64,000 nucleotides of DNA. Origin: Atopsyche davidsoni. Its lineage: Eukaryota; Arthropoda; Insecta; Trichoptera; Hydrobiosidae. The notes beneath the pieces are model-generated. The model was not told where the DNA came from and searched no databases. It saw nothing but the letters and a program-made list of their open reading frames with translations. The stretch spans positions 8,595,001 through 8,659,000 of the forward strand of contig JAILWY010000007.1 of NCBI GenBank assembly GCA_022113835.1, given 5' to 3'. Positions 1 to 10,849 of this stretch are shown in pieces. Each line of letters begins with the position of its first letter. Position 1 is the first letter of the stretch. A program made the translations under genes and the position numbers.

Positions 1-370
1 TAGGTGCTCGCTGGCTGGTCCGTGCATTTGTTTACAACTATCAGTGACTGCAGCGGGGACTGCCCGCATGCCCCTCGCGCGTACTTATATTTTCTATGTA
101 AATCTCGTAATAAACTAATCACATAACCGTAACTTAATGCAGAGTTTAAGTTTTAGCATGGTTATATTATGTAAACTGTGGAACTAATGATCCTAGGCCG
201 CACCCGTTTCCATCAGATATAAGGAATATATATATAGAATATTCGTACAAGCGCTACAACGCAGTTAAGAGAGAATATTAATTCAAATTATAAAAATTAC
301 ACGAGTACAAATGCACACATATATGATGAAAACTAGAAAAAAGAATGTGTGCAAATTGGTTATTTGTTGA
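1..370. other. Intergenic sequence, no gene seen
   Basis: The first 90 bases are GC-rich and could be the edge of a regulatory island that continues outside the window. The rest is AT-rich with short poly-A/T and TA runs. I see no coding frame, splice-site pair or repeat end here. Confidence 0.5.
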
Positions 371-437
371 TAAAGAAAATATATTTATTTATATTTTTAG
401 TCTCCGATTAAAAATATAAATAAATATATTTACTTTA
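371..437. repeat. AT-rich inverted repeat (hairpin)
   Basis: Two 29-bp arms (371-399 and 409-437) are reverse complements with one mismatch and are separated by the 9-bp spacer GTCTCCGAT. The left arm begins with TAAAGAAAATATA, which recurs at the right end of the nearby repeat copy (about 781-793), so the hairpin probably belongs to the same repeat family. The function is unknown. It may be a terminal hairpin of a mobile element or a remnant of an inverted insertion. Confidence 0.6.
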
Positions 438-595
438 TATAAAATCCTTCCCCGCCCTCCCCATTCTGTTGTTTGTGCGTGGCTGCCTTTCTGTACCCTG
501 AGCGTGTGTAAAGGATCGGTAATGGAGTAAATGATTTTGGAGGGATGTGCTCCTTGTCGGGGTGAGGGGGCTCCTGTTATTGTTTCTGTAATTTG

Positions 596-795
596 CTGCA
601 GAAGGAGTATCAGATCTAAACACCAGACCTTGCTTGGGGCATAAAATATAAAACTGCGGTGTAGAAGGACCCGGGGGCCCACTACACTATTTTCCCATTA
701 GAAAATCTTGAACACTGGGTCAGCGTGCGTATATACTCAGTGAGATTGTTGCCAACCTTCTCTGAGGAGAGGCACTTGATAAAGAAAATATATAC
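596..795. repeat. Dispersed repeat family A, copy 1
   Basis: This stretch is clearly related to 55361-55540. Shared blocks in the same order are CTGCAGAAG-AGTATCAGATC, GCGGTGTAGAAGGACCCGGGG, CCCACTACA, ACACTATTTTC, TTAGAAAA, GAACACTGG and GAGAGGCACTTGAT. Copy 1 carries about 35 extra bases before the last block. The GC-rich sequence at 438-595 may belong to the same element but has no counterpart in copy 2. A 97-codon minus-strand frame covers it, but it has no recognisable domain and is disrupted in copy 2, so I treat the region as a non-coding repeat. The superfamily is not identified. Confidence 0.75.
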
Positions 796-796
796 T

Positions 797-1169
797 GTAA
801 CGCGCCGGGTCTCCAATAATTAAAACATGATTTATTTGCACTATTTATATTTAACTTATATTATACAGAGTCTTCACAACTATTTATATTAACACATATT
901 TATATCAACGACACCCGAGGACTGTCTCGCGCTCACGGCTCCCGAGAACTGTCTGTCGACCACTACTCCCGAGGACTCTCTATCGAGCACTCCTTCAGAG
1001 GACTCTGTCAAGCACTGGCGCCGGTCGTCTTGTCGCTCGTTCTCCAAGGCCACGTATTGTCGCCCCTAAACGACGGTCGCTTGATCATTACAGATGTTTC
1101 TGGACTATGGACTAGAAGTAGACTATGGAGTAGAATCGCTTCGATCGATTCTACCGCTAACCCGTTACA
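797..1169. mobile_element. Solo LTR of an LTR retrotransposon
   Basis: The 373-bp segment begins TGTAACG and ends CGTTACA, so it has the canonical TG...CA ends of a long terminal repeat inside a 7-bp inverted repeat. It is flanked by a direct duplication ATAC (793-796 and 1170-1173), the 4-bp target-site duplication typical of many Gypsy-like elements. No internal gag-pol sequence or second LTR is nearby, so recombination between two LTRs probably left this solo copy. It is inserted into the right end of repeat family A. It contains a four-unit 27-bp tandem repeat. Assignment to Gypsy rather than another LTR group is inference from duplication length. Confidence 0.8.
914..1021. repeat. 27-bp tandem repeat, 4 units, inside the solo LTR
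   Basis: Units begin at 914, 941, 968 and 995, exactly 27 bp apart. Each opens with a variant of CCCGAGGACTGTCT followed by a CGAGCACT-like second half. Tandem repeats at this position in LTRs often hold enhancer or transcription-factor sites, but no function can be shown from sequence alone. Confidence 0.8.
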
Positions 1170-1335
1170 ATACTATAAAATAAGTTATACTTAAATAATC
1201 CCGTTCACATGTGAGCTGAGCTAATGATTTCTTATTTAAATATGAGGTAAATTGCATCTGTAAAGGCATACGGGTATATGTTAAATCAAGAATTGATTAA
1301 AAAAATTATAACTAATTTACATAAAAATAATGTTA

Positions 1336-1503
1336 TAAAGCCCTCTACACAAGTCACGACACGCGACCGATTTGCAATCAGCCAACAGCGTCTCTTCATT
1401 TTGGGTGTTTTTGTATAGTTTTCCCAAAGTAAACAACGCATGGGACGCTATTGGCCAATTGAAAGTCGGTCGCAGTTGTGATGCGACGTGTGCAGGGGCC
1501 TTA
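1336..1503. mobile_element. MITE-like inverted-repeat element, copy 1
   Basis: About 168 bp with long imperfect terminal inverted repeats. The left end TAAAGCCCTCTACACA pairs with the right end, whose reverse complement is TAAGGCCCCTGCACAC. The similarity continues inward through a CGCGACCG block and a CAGCCAACAGCGTC / GGCCAATAGCGTC block. It has no coding capacity. Related copies lie at 10697-10849 and 51090-51259. The target-site duplication is not certain: TAA/TTA borders suggest a 3-bp target as in PIF/Harbinger-derived MITEs, but this is inference. Confidence 0.7.
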
Positions 1504-4500
1504 CCCGTCAGTCAAGGCTCATAGACTATCGCCACTATTCTAGCGACGAGTGTGGAAAAATATCGAAACAAAGTGTGAACACCCAGCCGCACAAAGAGCC
1601 GGATGCTCCGCATTGTGTTTCAGCCGGCCCGCAGTATAAACAAGGACTGGCCTGAACGAGGACTCACTTGCGTCCACCGCCTGCACTGGGAGACTACCAG
1701 GGACGCGTTAAAAATCTAAAGAACAAACGGCCTTTTCTGTTTTTATTTCCTATACCATATTATACTTATTCACGAATGTTTTAGGATTGCTACAAATAAC
1801 AAAAAAATAATTAATTGATTGGATATAGTTGTATACAGATTTATATGAATGCAATAAACATAACTGTACATAAAATAACGAGTATTTGGTTTCATACGTT
1901 GAATAAAATAACGAATACGTGTTGAGGTTATATTTAATACAAAAGCTAGCTAGTTTGGTAAACACTGGTCATAGATCACAGAGCCCCAAGAAAATGGTCG
2001 ATCGTTTGCGTTGTGTTTGACAAGGCTGGTGGTGTTTCATAGGTACATATTGTACACAAATCCGACAATTCGTAGAAGGCGGTGTCCACAGGTGGTCTAG
2101 CAAGGATGGAGAAAACAGGTAATTGCGATTTAGAAGCCTGCCAAGTACAATAATCCCTTTCCTTTTCTCATATTGAAGATACTGGAATTAATACTTGCTG
2201 ATGGATTACATTCATTTCCCGAATTAATTTGTTTTGTTCCTTCTGATTCATAAGAGAACACAGGAAACTTCAATAATTTATGTAATTCTGAAATATAATT
2301 GAGGGAAAATAGTAACTTGAGCGGCTTCTCCCAGCAGAGGCGATGGCCTTACTGTTTTTTGACAAGACATTTTTACTTAAAATGAATCGATGTAAGTAAA
2401 ACCCAAACAGTTCCACGAAACAATTGCAAGCGTATGATACTTACATTTAAAAAAAATTAACTCATAAAATTTAAAATTAATTTACTTGTGTAGAACCTAC
2501 TCGTATTTTTCAAAAAAAATTAAATAACAGTTTTGCAATTCAAAGCGTGCGTACAGTTGTTATTTGATATGTAGGTAATTTATTTTGTTTAGTATGAATT
2601 TGAATCACAGCAGCATTGACAGGAAAAACACGTGTAATTAATTAATATAAATAATGGTAACTTAACGAAAGTCTGTTAGGTGGGCGCGCTCATGAAATGC
2701 CTCGAAGCCATAATTAAAAACCTAATTGCTTTAATAAACACACTCCCAGTGCGCGTCGCGTCCCGGCTTACGACGCGGGGTATTCTCGGCTGAATCATCC
2801 AGGCACATGCACAAACAAATAAAAATGAAAACATCGCTGACAGAAGCAAGTTCTATCGAGAGGATATAAACAGCATGATTAAACGTGTGAAATAATTAAG
2901 AAAACACAAAATTCACTGTTGAAATTAAGTTATGGGTAATATATTAAAAAATGATATAAAAACATTATACAAAATGTATAATGAATAATAACTCTTATAT
3001 ATACTACGCAGTGACTTAATTTATTAAATAATGATATAAACATACTTAAGACTTGTTTGATATTCCACAAGAAAATCAATTTTACTTATTTAAGGATTTT
3101 TTATTTAATATATTTGTACATATAGTGGATAGCACTCTGTTACTCAGACTGTCTTCAGTTGAAAAGGCTTATTGAGACTCGCCACGCTTAATAACGAGCA
3201 TGTGTGAAAAAAAAGTAAAAATACCTAATATTAATACATATCATAAAGAGACAACATAAAACAGAGTGAGAATATAATTTTAAATTCAAAACGTAGGGTA
3301 TGTGAGAGAGGTTGTTTTGAATTACGAGGGGTCCCCTAAAAGCGGCGGCTTCAAAATGACAAAAAATATCCATCGACTCGATACGGTTCTTATTCAATCG
3401 ACTGCAATAAAGTGTAGACTATTTTGAACGGAACTTAGCGAGATGTTTTAGTAAAAATTTTTCAATAAAAAAATCATTGTACTATATGAAACCAAATAAT
3501 TTTTAGCGAACTATTGAAAATTGTTTCGGCATCTGTCAGAAATGCAAACAAATATATCGACCATTGATAACAAAACAATTTTTATCGGATCTGTCAGTCA
3601 AATGTTTTGATCGGCTGAAATTGTAAAATCACGGTTTTTTTTATTCTATTCATGCCTGCATAAAACAAATGATCAATTATACCCCATAAATATTAAATCA
3701 AATTGATTATTGTACCCCGAAGATAAGGAGGAAAAACAATAAATGTAGCACTATTTTTGGTAAAAAAATTTTTTAGTAATACTGTAAAAAAAATATTATT
3801 CGAAAGAATGAATAATAATTCAATGTCCGTTTAGTACAGAAAATTTTAAATATATCAACTTAACGCCGTCATTAAATATACTATATACATGATTTAACGT
3901 GTTCGGGCCGGTTCCTCCACCGGCAGCGTTACTGAAGGAGTCCCGCGTGACCTTGGACCACGGCGAGGGGTGAGCGCCGCAGCGTGCAGCCGAGGGGTGA
4001 ACAAGACACGAGGGGAGCGCCGAGCATAGGGGCGGCCATTGTCCCTGCCCGGTCTGCAGATCAGCCAAACACACGCAGTGTTCTAAGGAAGCGATAAACT
4101 CAACCGGAGCGCTGCGCAGATACAAGCCCTTGAATACTGCCCTCTGGGAAGGGAGAGCGTATAAATATAAATTGTGAATTGCTAATGTGTATATCGCCCA
4201 TCGCTGCTGACTGTTGATTACAATGTATGAATATTTTTCGATCAAGTCAATAATATTTATTCGTTCGTATTCGATACCGTGGTCACTGTGCTATTTAAAG
4301 CTACTTAAGCAACTTATATCTCATATACCGCAAAACCGTCGAAGAAATTTATATACATTGAAATTAAAAATACTACATCTTGATCGGAACGCACGAACGC
4401 TCCGACAACTTACATTTTATTTATCTTTGAAGACACTGCAATTTTTCCGTAGAATCTTACGATTAGTCGTGAAATTAAACAACAAAAAGAGTGCAGGGAG

Positions 4501-7500
4501 ACGTTTTTAATGTCGTTACACTTGCATACGTTCTGCGCGCGCTGGACTTTGCGGCCATTAAAATGCGCTCCCGTTTGAGCGAGTGCGATTCAATGAGCTC
4601 GCGGCCAACGGCTCCAGTCAAATGCACTCGGCCATATTCAGCCGGCGTGCCAAAAATTCAGGTGATAGTTATTCAAAATCCAGATAAGCCGACCGGCCGC
4701 GACCCAGATGCGGCCGGCTACACGTGAAACTTCGAATGAATTAATTTAGTCGCCGAGATAAACAAGGTAACAGAGTTTCGTCGGCTGATTTATAACGTGT
4801 TTTTTTTGTTTTATTTAGTGACTGCAGCGGAGAGTTTAACGCTTGTATAAGCCGGCGTTTCCTTTTCCTGGTGGATTAAAATACAGTTTGATTTATCCGT
4901 AATAGAAGAGTCCACTCAATCGTAAATGAAGATGTAAATTGAATTATATTATTCACTTAATACAGTATTATATTATAATGCTTTATCATATCGTTATATA
5001 ATTGTTAGTTTGTGATATTCAGTCAAGTTATTAATTTATTGAATATATTGGATCGAGTTAAAAACAACTCTAACATTTCCGATTTTTTTAATGTCCTTAT
5101 TCAATGAGACATTAGAACTTCCTTACCCACATGCGAGAAAGACATTTATTTGTATGACAACCGCTCGTCAATATACTAGTGCCAACTTCTATAATATAAT
5201 TGAATATTAACCTATCGATTGCTCAATGTTTATACGATAACTGACAAATTAATAATGTCACTGGAGACATATATGATTGATTACTTGAATATATAATCAA
5301 ATACAATAGTAAAATATTTACGATATTTACAACAAAAAAAGCTTGTATATCTTTTGTGAAATTAAATATTTTTATGTTACGGAGTGGAGAATAAATATAG
5401 GTTTTGTGAAAAAATAACAAGTAAACCTGATTTTTGGACATTTTAATTTAAAATTATTGCATACTCAATTTTAAGCAAGTCCGGGACTCAAATCGATGAT
5501 CCCCAGCTTTCTGTCTAAGGCGCCTCAATGTGAGGTCAGGGTTTACGAGGCTATTCATTAATTAATATTTACAATGAAATTATAAAAATACTACGCTTAG
5601 GAATTAAGATATGCACAGTATTTTATGAATCGGTGTGTAGGTATATTGATAAAAAATGTTTATTTTTAATGTAGCTGAATAATAATAATGATTAACAAAG
5701 GCTCGATCAGCAGACGCTGGCCGATAAGAGGTGGTATCGGCGAGCTTTCAGAGAGAGATGAGAGAAAGGCGCAAGGCAGAAAGGCAACTGGTTTGCAGCC
5801 GCCGGCCAATGAAAGGCCCCGCGGGCCGCTCGGGGGCCCGCAGGGGGGCCGAATCGCGGGGCCCGGCCCTCGATGAGTCCTGTACAAAGAAATCGACGTA
5901 ACCTAATCGACAATGAATTCAAATAATAAGCCTTGATTGCTAAGTACTTTAGAAACGACAATGAATACATTCTATATTTCAAAATCAAAGTGCAACGAAA
6001 ATTTTGAATTGTTTATATTTTTTAGCAATAATTATTTTGCTGTGAAAGCACATAATATTTATTCAGTGCTTCAAATGAATATAAAAAAATAATGTAGCTT
6101 AAATGAAGATCAAAATGAATTAAAAAGCCGTCGTAGTTGTGAATATTCCGTTGAAAACCATAGATGAAAAAATCTTTGTCCACAGTGGCGCGCGTGAACC
6201 GCGTCATCCCCCATTTCTATATTTATCTAAAATAAATTCTAAATATTGATGTAAGCTTCAGTTACGTTGGCTGAAAATGTGTCCTTTATGACTGCTCATG
6301 CACGCCGCACGTACATTGTCAGCTTCGCTCCGTGGGTTTTTCGTCATATTTTATTACGCCGTATTGAAAGGAAAAATAACACAAAGACATCCGATATAGC
6401 CATATTCTCTTTTCCTTTTCACAATGACTAACAAAAAATCTTGGAATTTACGCACATTTTCGGAATACGCGGTGATAAAATTTTATAGGTGGTATGTGAA
6501 TCTGGGAATCTAAGAAAATAAATGCGACAAGATTCCCCATTATTTTTTGTTGTTGTATGGTTAAGCCTACAAAAACTATACTGAATATGAATACAAAGTT
6601 AGCCAAAGCTGCATATTTAGAAAATCAGAGAGAATATTCCGGTTTTCTCTGTCGCTCGCGAAACCAATTAGGTTTACTTTAAATTTGATTGGTTATTTTT
6701 TGTAAAAAAGTATTTTTGGATGTTTGATAGTTCACTTTACGTTCTATTTACAACTAATAAAATACTTTATTACTTTACACATATTAAGATGCTTCTAGCG
6801 ATATATTGAGTTATTTGTTTTCTCAGTGATACTTAAACAAAACCTTATTTTATTACCAAACACTGTAATTTTGTTGTAAATTGTATGTTGTATAATAGAG
6901 TTAATATGCGTTATAAAGTACCACCAACAATATACACCGTAAAAACGTTTTAATTATCACACATTGTCGATTAATATAACATTCTTAAAATACTATTAAA
7001 CGGCCACTGTAAATACATGTTGGGAGCATTTGATTTATGCAACGATCGATGGGCGTTCCAGTACGATATAGCCATGTATGTAATAATTAAATATACATAT
7101 TTATTTAAGCGAGAAAAAATTATACATAATTGATAACTTAAATAAATATTATTTTAGGGGGAGGTAAACACACGATGCTGCTCTTTAGGGAGTTAATGAT
7201 TAGATCCTATTTTTACGAGTGTTTTTATACACTTCATAAAAAAAAAAAGAAAATCAGAATTTAGGTATTTTTCATTTATTTACTGCATTTTGGCTTACTA
7301 TATCATATTTAAAACAAATGTGATAATACACTGCATACGTAGGTAAGTAAACAAGATATAATAGGAGAATCTCGTGTGTCGTCAATCTGAGTTGATTATC
7401 CGAACCATTGAGAGCCGAGCTCCCCGGCGGGTGAGCTTTTGCGACAGCAAAGTGTCTCATTTGCAGAACATTCTCGGGGAGCGGAAAAGCAACAAAATTT

Positions 7501-7531
7501 CACCAGCTGGTTAATCAGGTTTGGACCGTCC
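1504..7531. other. Non-coding stretch with GC-rich islands
   Basis: AT-rich DNA without a convincing gene. GC-rich islands stand out at 1500-1720, 2670-2800 (homeodomain core sites in CATAATTAAAAACCTAATTG), 3896-4170, 4480-4735, 5700-5880 (very GC-rich, self-complementary GGCCC/GGGCC runs) and 7370-7640. On the minus strand 5475-5555 carries a B-box-like GATTTGAGTCCCGG and could be a degraded tRNA-derived SINE. Open frames such as 3820-4245 minus (141 codons) coincide with a GC island, have no recognisable domain and no supporting splice pattern. Confidence 0.5.
2670..2800. promoter_or_regulatory. Candidate regulatory island, homeodomain-type sites
   Basis: A GC-rich block with an AT core sits in AT-rich surroundings. 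The core holds several TAAT motifs (CATAATTAAAAACC, CTAATTGCTTTAAT) and is followed by a CpG-rich segment around 2755-2790. This composition resembles insect developmental enhancers. The call rests on composition and motifs only; conservation was not tested. Confidence 0.25.
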
Positions 7532-7596
7532 GGGGCAGGGGGGCAGGGGGGCACAGGGGGCACTGGGGGGCACTGGGGGCGGAGTACCCGGGGGGC
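7532..7596 (+). repeat. G-run tract with G-quadruplex potential
   Basis: The plus strand holds successive runs of four to six G separated by CA, CACA, CACT or AC-type spacers, for example CAGGGGGGCAGGGGGG. At least four runs lie within 45 bases, which satisfies the usual G-quadruplex pattern. It lies inside a GC-rich island (about 7370-7640). Confidence 0.7.
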
Positions 7597-8301
7597 AGCG
7601 CCTCGCGGCCGCTCGTCTGGACGAGTGTGAGAAACGCTCCATTAGGCGAGTGCAGGCGGTCAGTCGAGTTGCGAAATACACACCAAACCGTGTAGTATTT
7701 GATGCCTTGCTTGTTTTTATTGTTCGATTGTGTATTCAAAGGATTTCTGAATTGAAGTGTTGCGCTATTATTGCAACATTTACGAAGGTAAGCTAGAATA
7801 CAGAAACAGTATTTATTACTAAAATTGAGTGCCATAAAAGCATTGTAATCTACTAGAGTAGATATGAATTGATTGCGTCAGTAATAAATTCGCTTGTCAT
7901 ATAATTGATACTTAAATTTAAATTTTCTAAACTTTAATGAGCAACTGCCGTAAGCCTTTATAATTTTAGTGTTTATTTTGTTTCTAATATACTAGTGCAG
8001 TGGTCCCCAACCCTATGCCCGCGGGCACCATGGCGCCAGCCGACCTTTTTACGTGTGCCCTCAGCTGTACGACCACGATAAAAAATATTTAAGTTAACAA
8101 TAAAATGGTATGAAAAAAAATAATATTTGGTAATAAAACAGAGAATGATAAGCGAAAAGAATTATATAGTTAAAAGTATCAAAATAATATTCATTTCAGA
8201 AAATCACATATAAAACTGTTGAAATAGCATCTAATGGGTGTAGTTTGGATTGTCTTCGTCCCTGCAATAACGCCCTCTAATTATGCGTTCACGATATTGT
8301 T

Positions 8302-8347
8302 CAGATTTTTATTTATACAGCAAAGTTGCTGAATAAATAAAAATCTG
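8302..8347. repeat. Near-perfect 22-bp hairpin
   Basis: Arms 8302-8323 and 8326-8347 are reverse complements with a single mismatch and a 2-base loop (core CAGATTTTTATTTAT / ATAAATAAAAATCTG). It lies within the hAT remnant, directly before a tandem repeat. Such tight palindromes are often products of replication errors or mobile-element ends. No function is evident. Confidence 0.75.
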
Positions 8348-8348
8348 A

Positions 8349-8453
8349 TATTTTTGCCGTAGTGAAAGCGATGTGAAAATGTCTCTGCTATTTTTGCGTT
8401 GATAAAAGTGAGGTGAAAGCGATTTGAAAGTGTCTCTGATATTTTTGCAATTA
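8349..8453. repeat. Imperfect tandem duplication (about 41-51 bp units)
   Basis: Two units share TATTTTTGC, GGTGAAAGCGAT or AGTGAAAGCGAT, and TGAAA-TGTCTCTG, followed by a third partial TATTTTTGC. The second unit is about 10 bases longer. The repeat abuts the 8302-8347 hairpin inside the hAT remnant and is non-coding. Confidence 0.7.
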
Positions 8454-8472
8454 GACAATAATCAAACAGTGA

Positions 8473-8787
8473 AATATAAGCGATAATAATTATATCGTTA
8501 TAATTTTCAAAGTAATTATTCTTGTATCTAATGTATCAGATGAGGACTTCTGGAATATAGTACACATAAACAAATTACCATTCTTAAAAAAAAAAATTAA
8601 TACAAAATTAAATCGTTTTTTCGGTTCTAAATACGTGTGTGAATCAATGTTTTCAACAATGAATATCATAAAATCAAAGTGCAGATTTCGACTTACAGAT
8701 AAACATATTGATGATTCCTTTCGACCAGGAATATCATCATACTCCCCTAATTACGAAGCAATGATCTATGAAATGCAATGCCAATGA
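8473..8787 (+). pseudogene. hAT transposase C-terminal fragment
   Basis: An uninterrupted frame of 104 codons runs from after a TGA at 8470 to a TGA at 8785-8787; there is no ATG at its beginning. It reads EDFWNIVHINKLPFLKKK, then FFGSKYVCESMFSTMN, IKSKCRFRLTDKH and SSYSPNYEAM. This is the familiar hAT C-terminal dimerisation signature (aromatic-x-C-E-x-x-F-S-x-M, then IK-x-K-x-R-x-x-LTD-x-H). In intact elements it helps transposase subunits oligomerise. The N-terminal BED finger and the DDE catalytic residues are absent, so this is a relic. The long open frame in otherwise decayed DNA is notable, but its length is compatible with chance. Confidence 0.85.
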
Positions 8788-10696
8788 TCATATTGACTTT
8801 GATATTTCTTTTTTTTTTATAATGAATTTTGGTAATTGGATCGACTTTGGGCAATTCTGATTGGTCAATATTTTAAAAAATCAGCCATTAAAAACATTAA
8901 AATTAAAATTAAATATTGTTGGTGCATTAAAATCTTAATAAACTTAGTCCGGACCCTAATTGGTATTTTTCGTATTCTTACCTGTTGTTTGCAATGTTTA
9001 GCTATAGATGTACATTTTAAAGTTGCTATTACAAATAATTATTCGTTGCATATTTGCCCCAACTCGATCCCATTACCAGAATTTTTATTTACTACTTATT
9101 ATTTATTTTACATAAAAATATAAACATTTTTTTTATATTTTTGGAATCAAATATTTTTATGCATTATATATATTATTGACTATGTCCAACTATAAATACA
9201 TATACCTTAAAAAAATATGCCAAAATTACACCATTTCGCTTATGACAATACGCTATATATTCTTAAATTCAGTTTATCCCGTATTGTGCACTAAAAATGT
9301 TTATGTTTGAATCTATGTGTTAGAATTCCAATAAACCTAAAAATCTTAACTTATTCAATAAGTGATAATATACAATAACAATAAAAACATTAGAAGATTA
9401 TGTATTTGTTGGTAAGGATTATATTTCCCGGAGAGCATTGATGTATCTATAAACATCATAATACTGATAAATGCAAATGGTGTTCGATCGAAATAAACAT
9501 GAAACTACATTACGTATAATGTAATTATCTCCGCCCATTGTAATAATCCTCTCCTTAATAATCGAATTATTTATTTGTGGCAAATTATAAATTACCATAT
9601 TATAAATTAACTTTGTGGTACTGTTAGCTGCATACATATTTTAAAAATAAATTATTAGAAAAAACGAGAGTATATGCAATACCTTTCTAAACACGTTTTA
9701 GATGGGATTATGCAAAAGAGCGAAGTTGAGCAGTGTTAAACTCAAATTATCCACAATAGCAGATTTTAAACAAAGCGAAAACTATACTCGGTAAAATTTC
9801 CCAGCGAGCCCGCAAGTGCTGTGGCAGCTTTGCGAGAGAACCCCGACCAGTTTTTCTGAAAAGCTCTAGAAAAGCGCATCCCGTGACCCGCAGAGCGGCG
9901 GTGACGTCAGAGGTAAGGGCGGCCCCGAGAGGGCGAGAGCATCCTGAAATTGGCTTAAACGACTCACCCTGTTTGTTGTAGATTTTTCGTTAAATTCACT
10001 TTAGGTTGTAATTTTAAACGGAAAATTTTTATTCATAAAATATAAATAAAATAATAAGAATCAAACCTTATGTTGGAGCTTTTCGCTGTTGTGATTTTCC
10101 ATCGGAGTAAGCAGACTCAAAACAAATTTTATTCTTACCTGTAAAGAAAGAAAAATAATTATTAGAAGAGAATATTATAAAACATACAACATTATTAATG
10201 TTTTTAGTATTATCCGCAATCGACTCTTCTTTGTTATGGCAACCTTCTTTTCCCGACTACACCCAAAGCTACGGAACAAGAAGCAGTTGCGAAATATAGA
10301 TAAATCTATAAATATAAAAACGTTTTATTGAAAAGACGACGTTTAATACCTTCCAGTTGAATCAAGTATGTCATAAGAAGACAAATCAAATATCAATAAG
10401 AAGTTTTAATACAAATAAAATGATCAAGTTTCATAGGAACATTCCTTAAATATTATTAGTGTACCATAAACGACAGTTAAGGATAACGATGTTTGTAAAA
10501 TGATATTTTTATTATAAGGGATAAAGTGGAGTGTCACAAATAACATTAATTTGATTTTTTATCCTTCTTAAAAATGCAGTATTAGGTCGATGGTATCAAT
10601 ATTTAATATTCAAACTTTATAAAAACATCTTAGGGCTTTCAGTATATCGAGTATGGAGCGAGCGGTGTGGCAAGACAGTGTGAAGAAGCCTTACGA
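8788..10696. other. AT-rich non-coding stretch
   Basis: AT-rich with no recognised gene. One GC-rich island at about 9790-9950 contains TGACGTCA (CRE-like) followed by AGAGGTAAGG, which matches a splice donor, but no acceptor or coding frame goes with it. Frames at 8836-9123 and 9419-9637 have AT-driven composition and no domain. Confidence 0.45.
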
Positions 10697-10849
10697 TAAA
10701 GCAGTTCTGCACGCGTTGCGACACATCTTGCAAGCTAGCCAATAGCGTTCTTCTTTGCATTGGAACCACAAAAAAAACTCCCAAAAAATAAAGGGACGCT
10801 GTTGGCTGATTGATTGGCAAGTTGTGTCGCTGCGTGTGTGGAGGCCTTA
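10697..10849. mobile_element. MITE-like inverted-repeat element, copy 2
   Basis: About 153 bp, related to the element at 1336-1503. The left half has GCACGCGTTGCGACAC, CTTGCAAG and GCCAATAGCGTTC. The right half is its approximate reverse complement, with GGGACGCTGTTGGCTGATTG, GGCAAGTTGTGTCGC and GTGTGGAGGCCTTA. The central part is unrelated A-rich sequence. There is no coding capacity, although two minus-strand chance frames cross it. Confidence 0.7.

Larger units (their letters stand above)
7998..8787 (+). mobile_element. Decayed hAT-family transposon remnant
   Basis: The left end CAGTGGTCCCCAACCC is a typical hAT terminal sequence, followed by a GC-rich subterminal block (GCCCGCGGGCACC). 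The right part encodes a hAT C-terminal dimerisation domain (8473-8787). The stretch between is AT-rich, has no transposase homology that I can read, and contains a hairpin and a tandem repeat, so most of the transposase is lost. The matching right terminal repeat and the 8-bp duplication of the flank TACTAGTG were not found, so the right boundary is only the end of the coding relic. Confidence 0.7.

Noticed and set aside
3820..4245. 141-codon minus-strand frame
   Set aside because: No recognisable domain; both ends are AT-rich chance sequence joined to a GC-rich island, and no splice sites fit.
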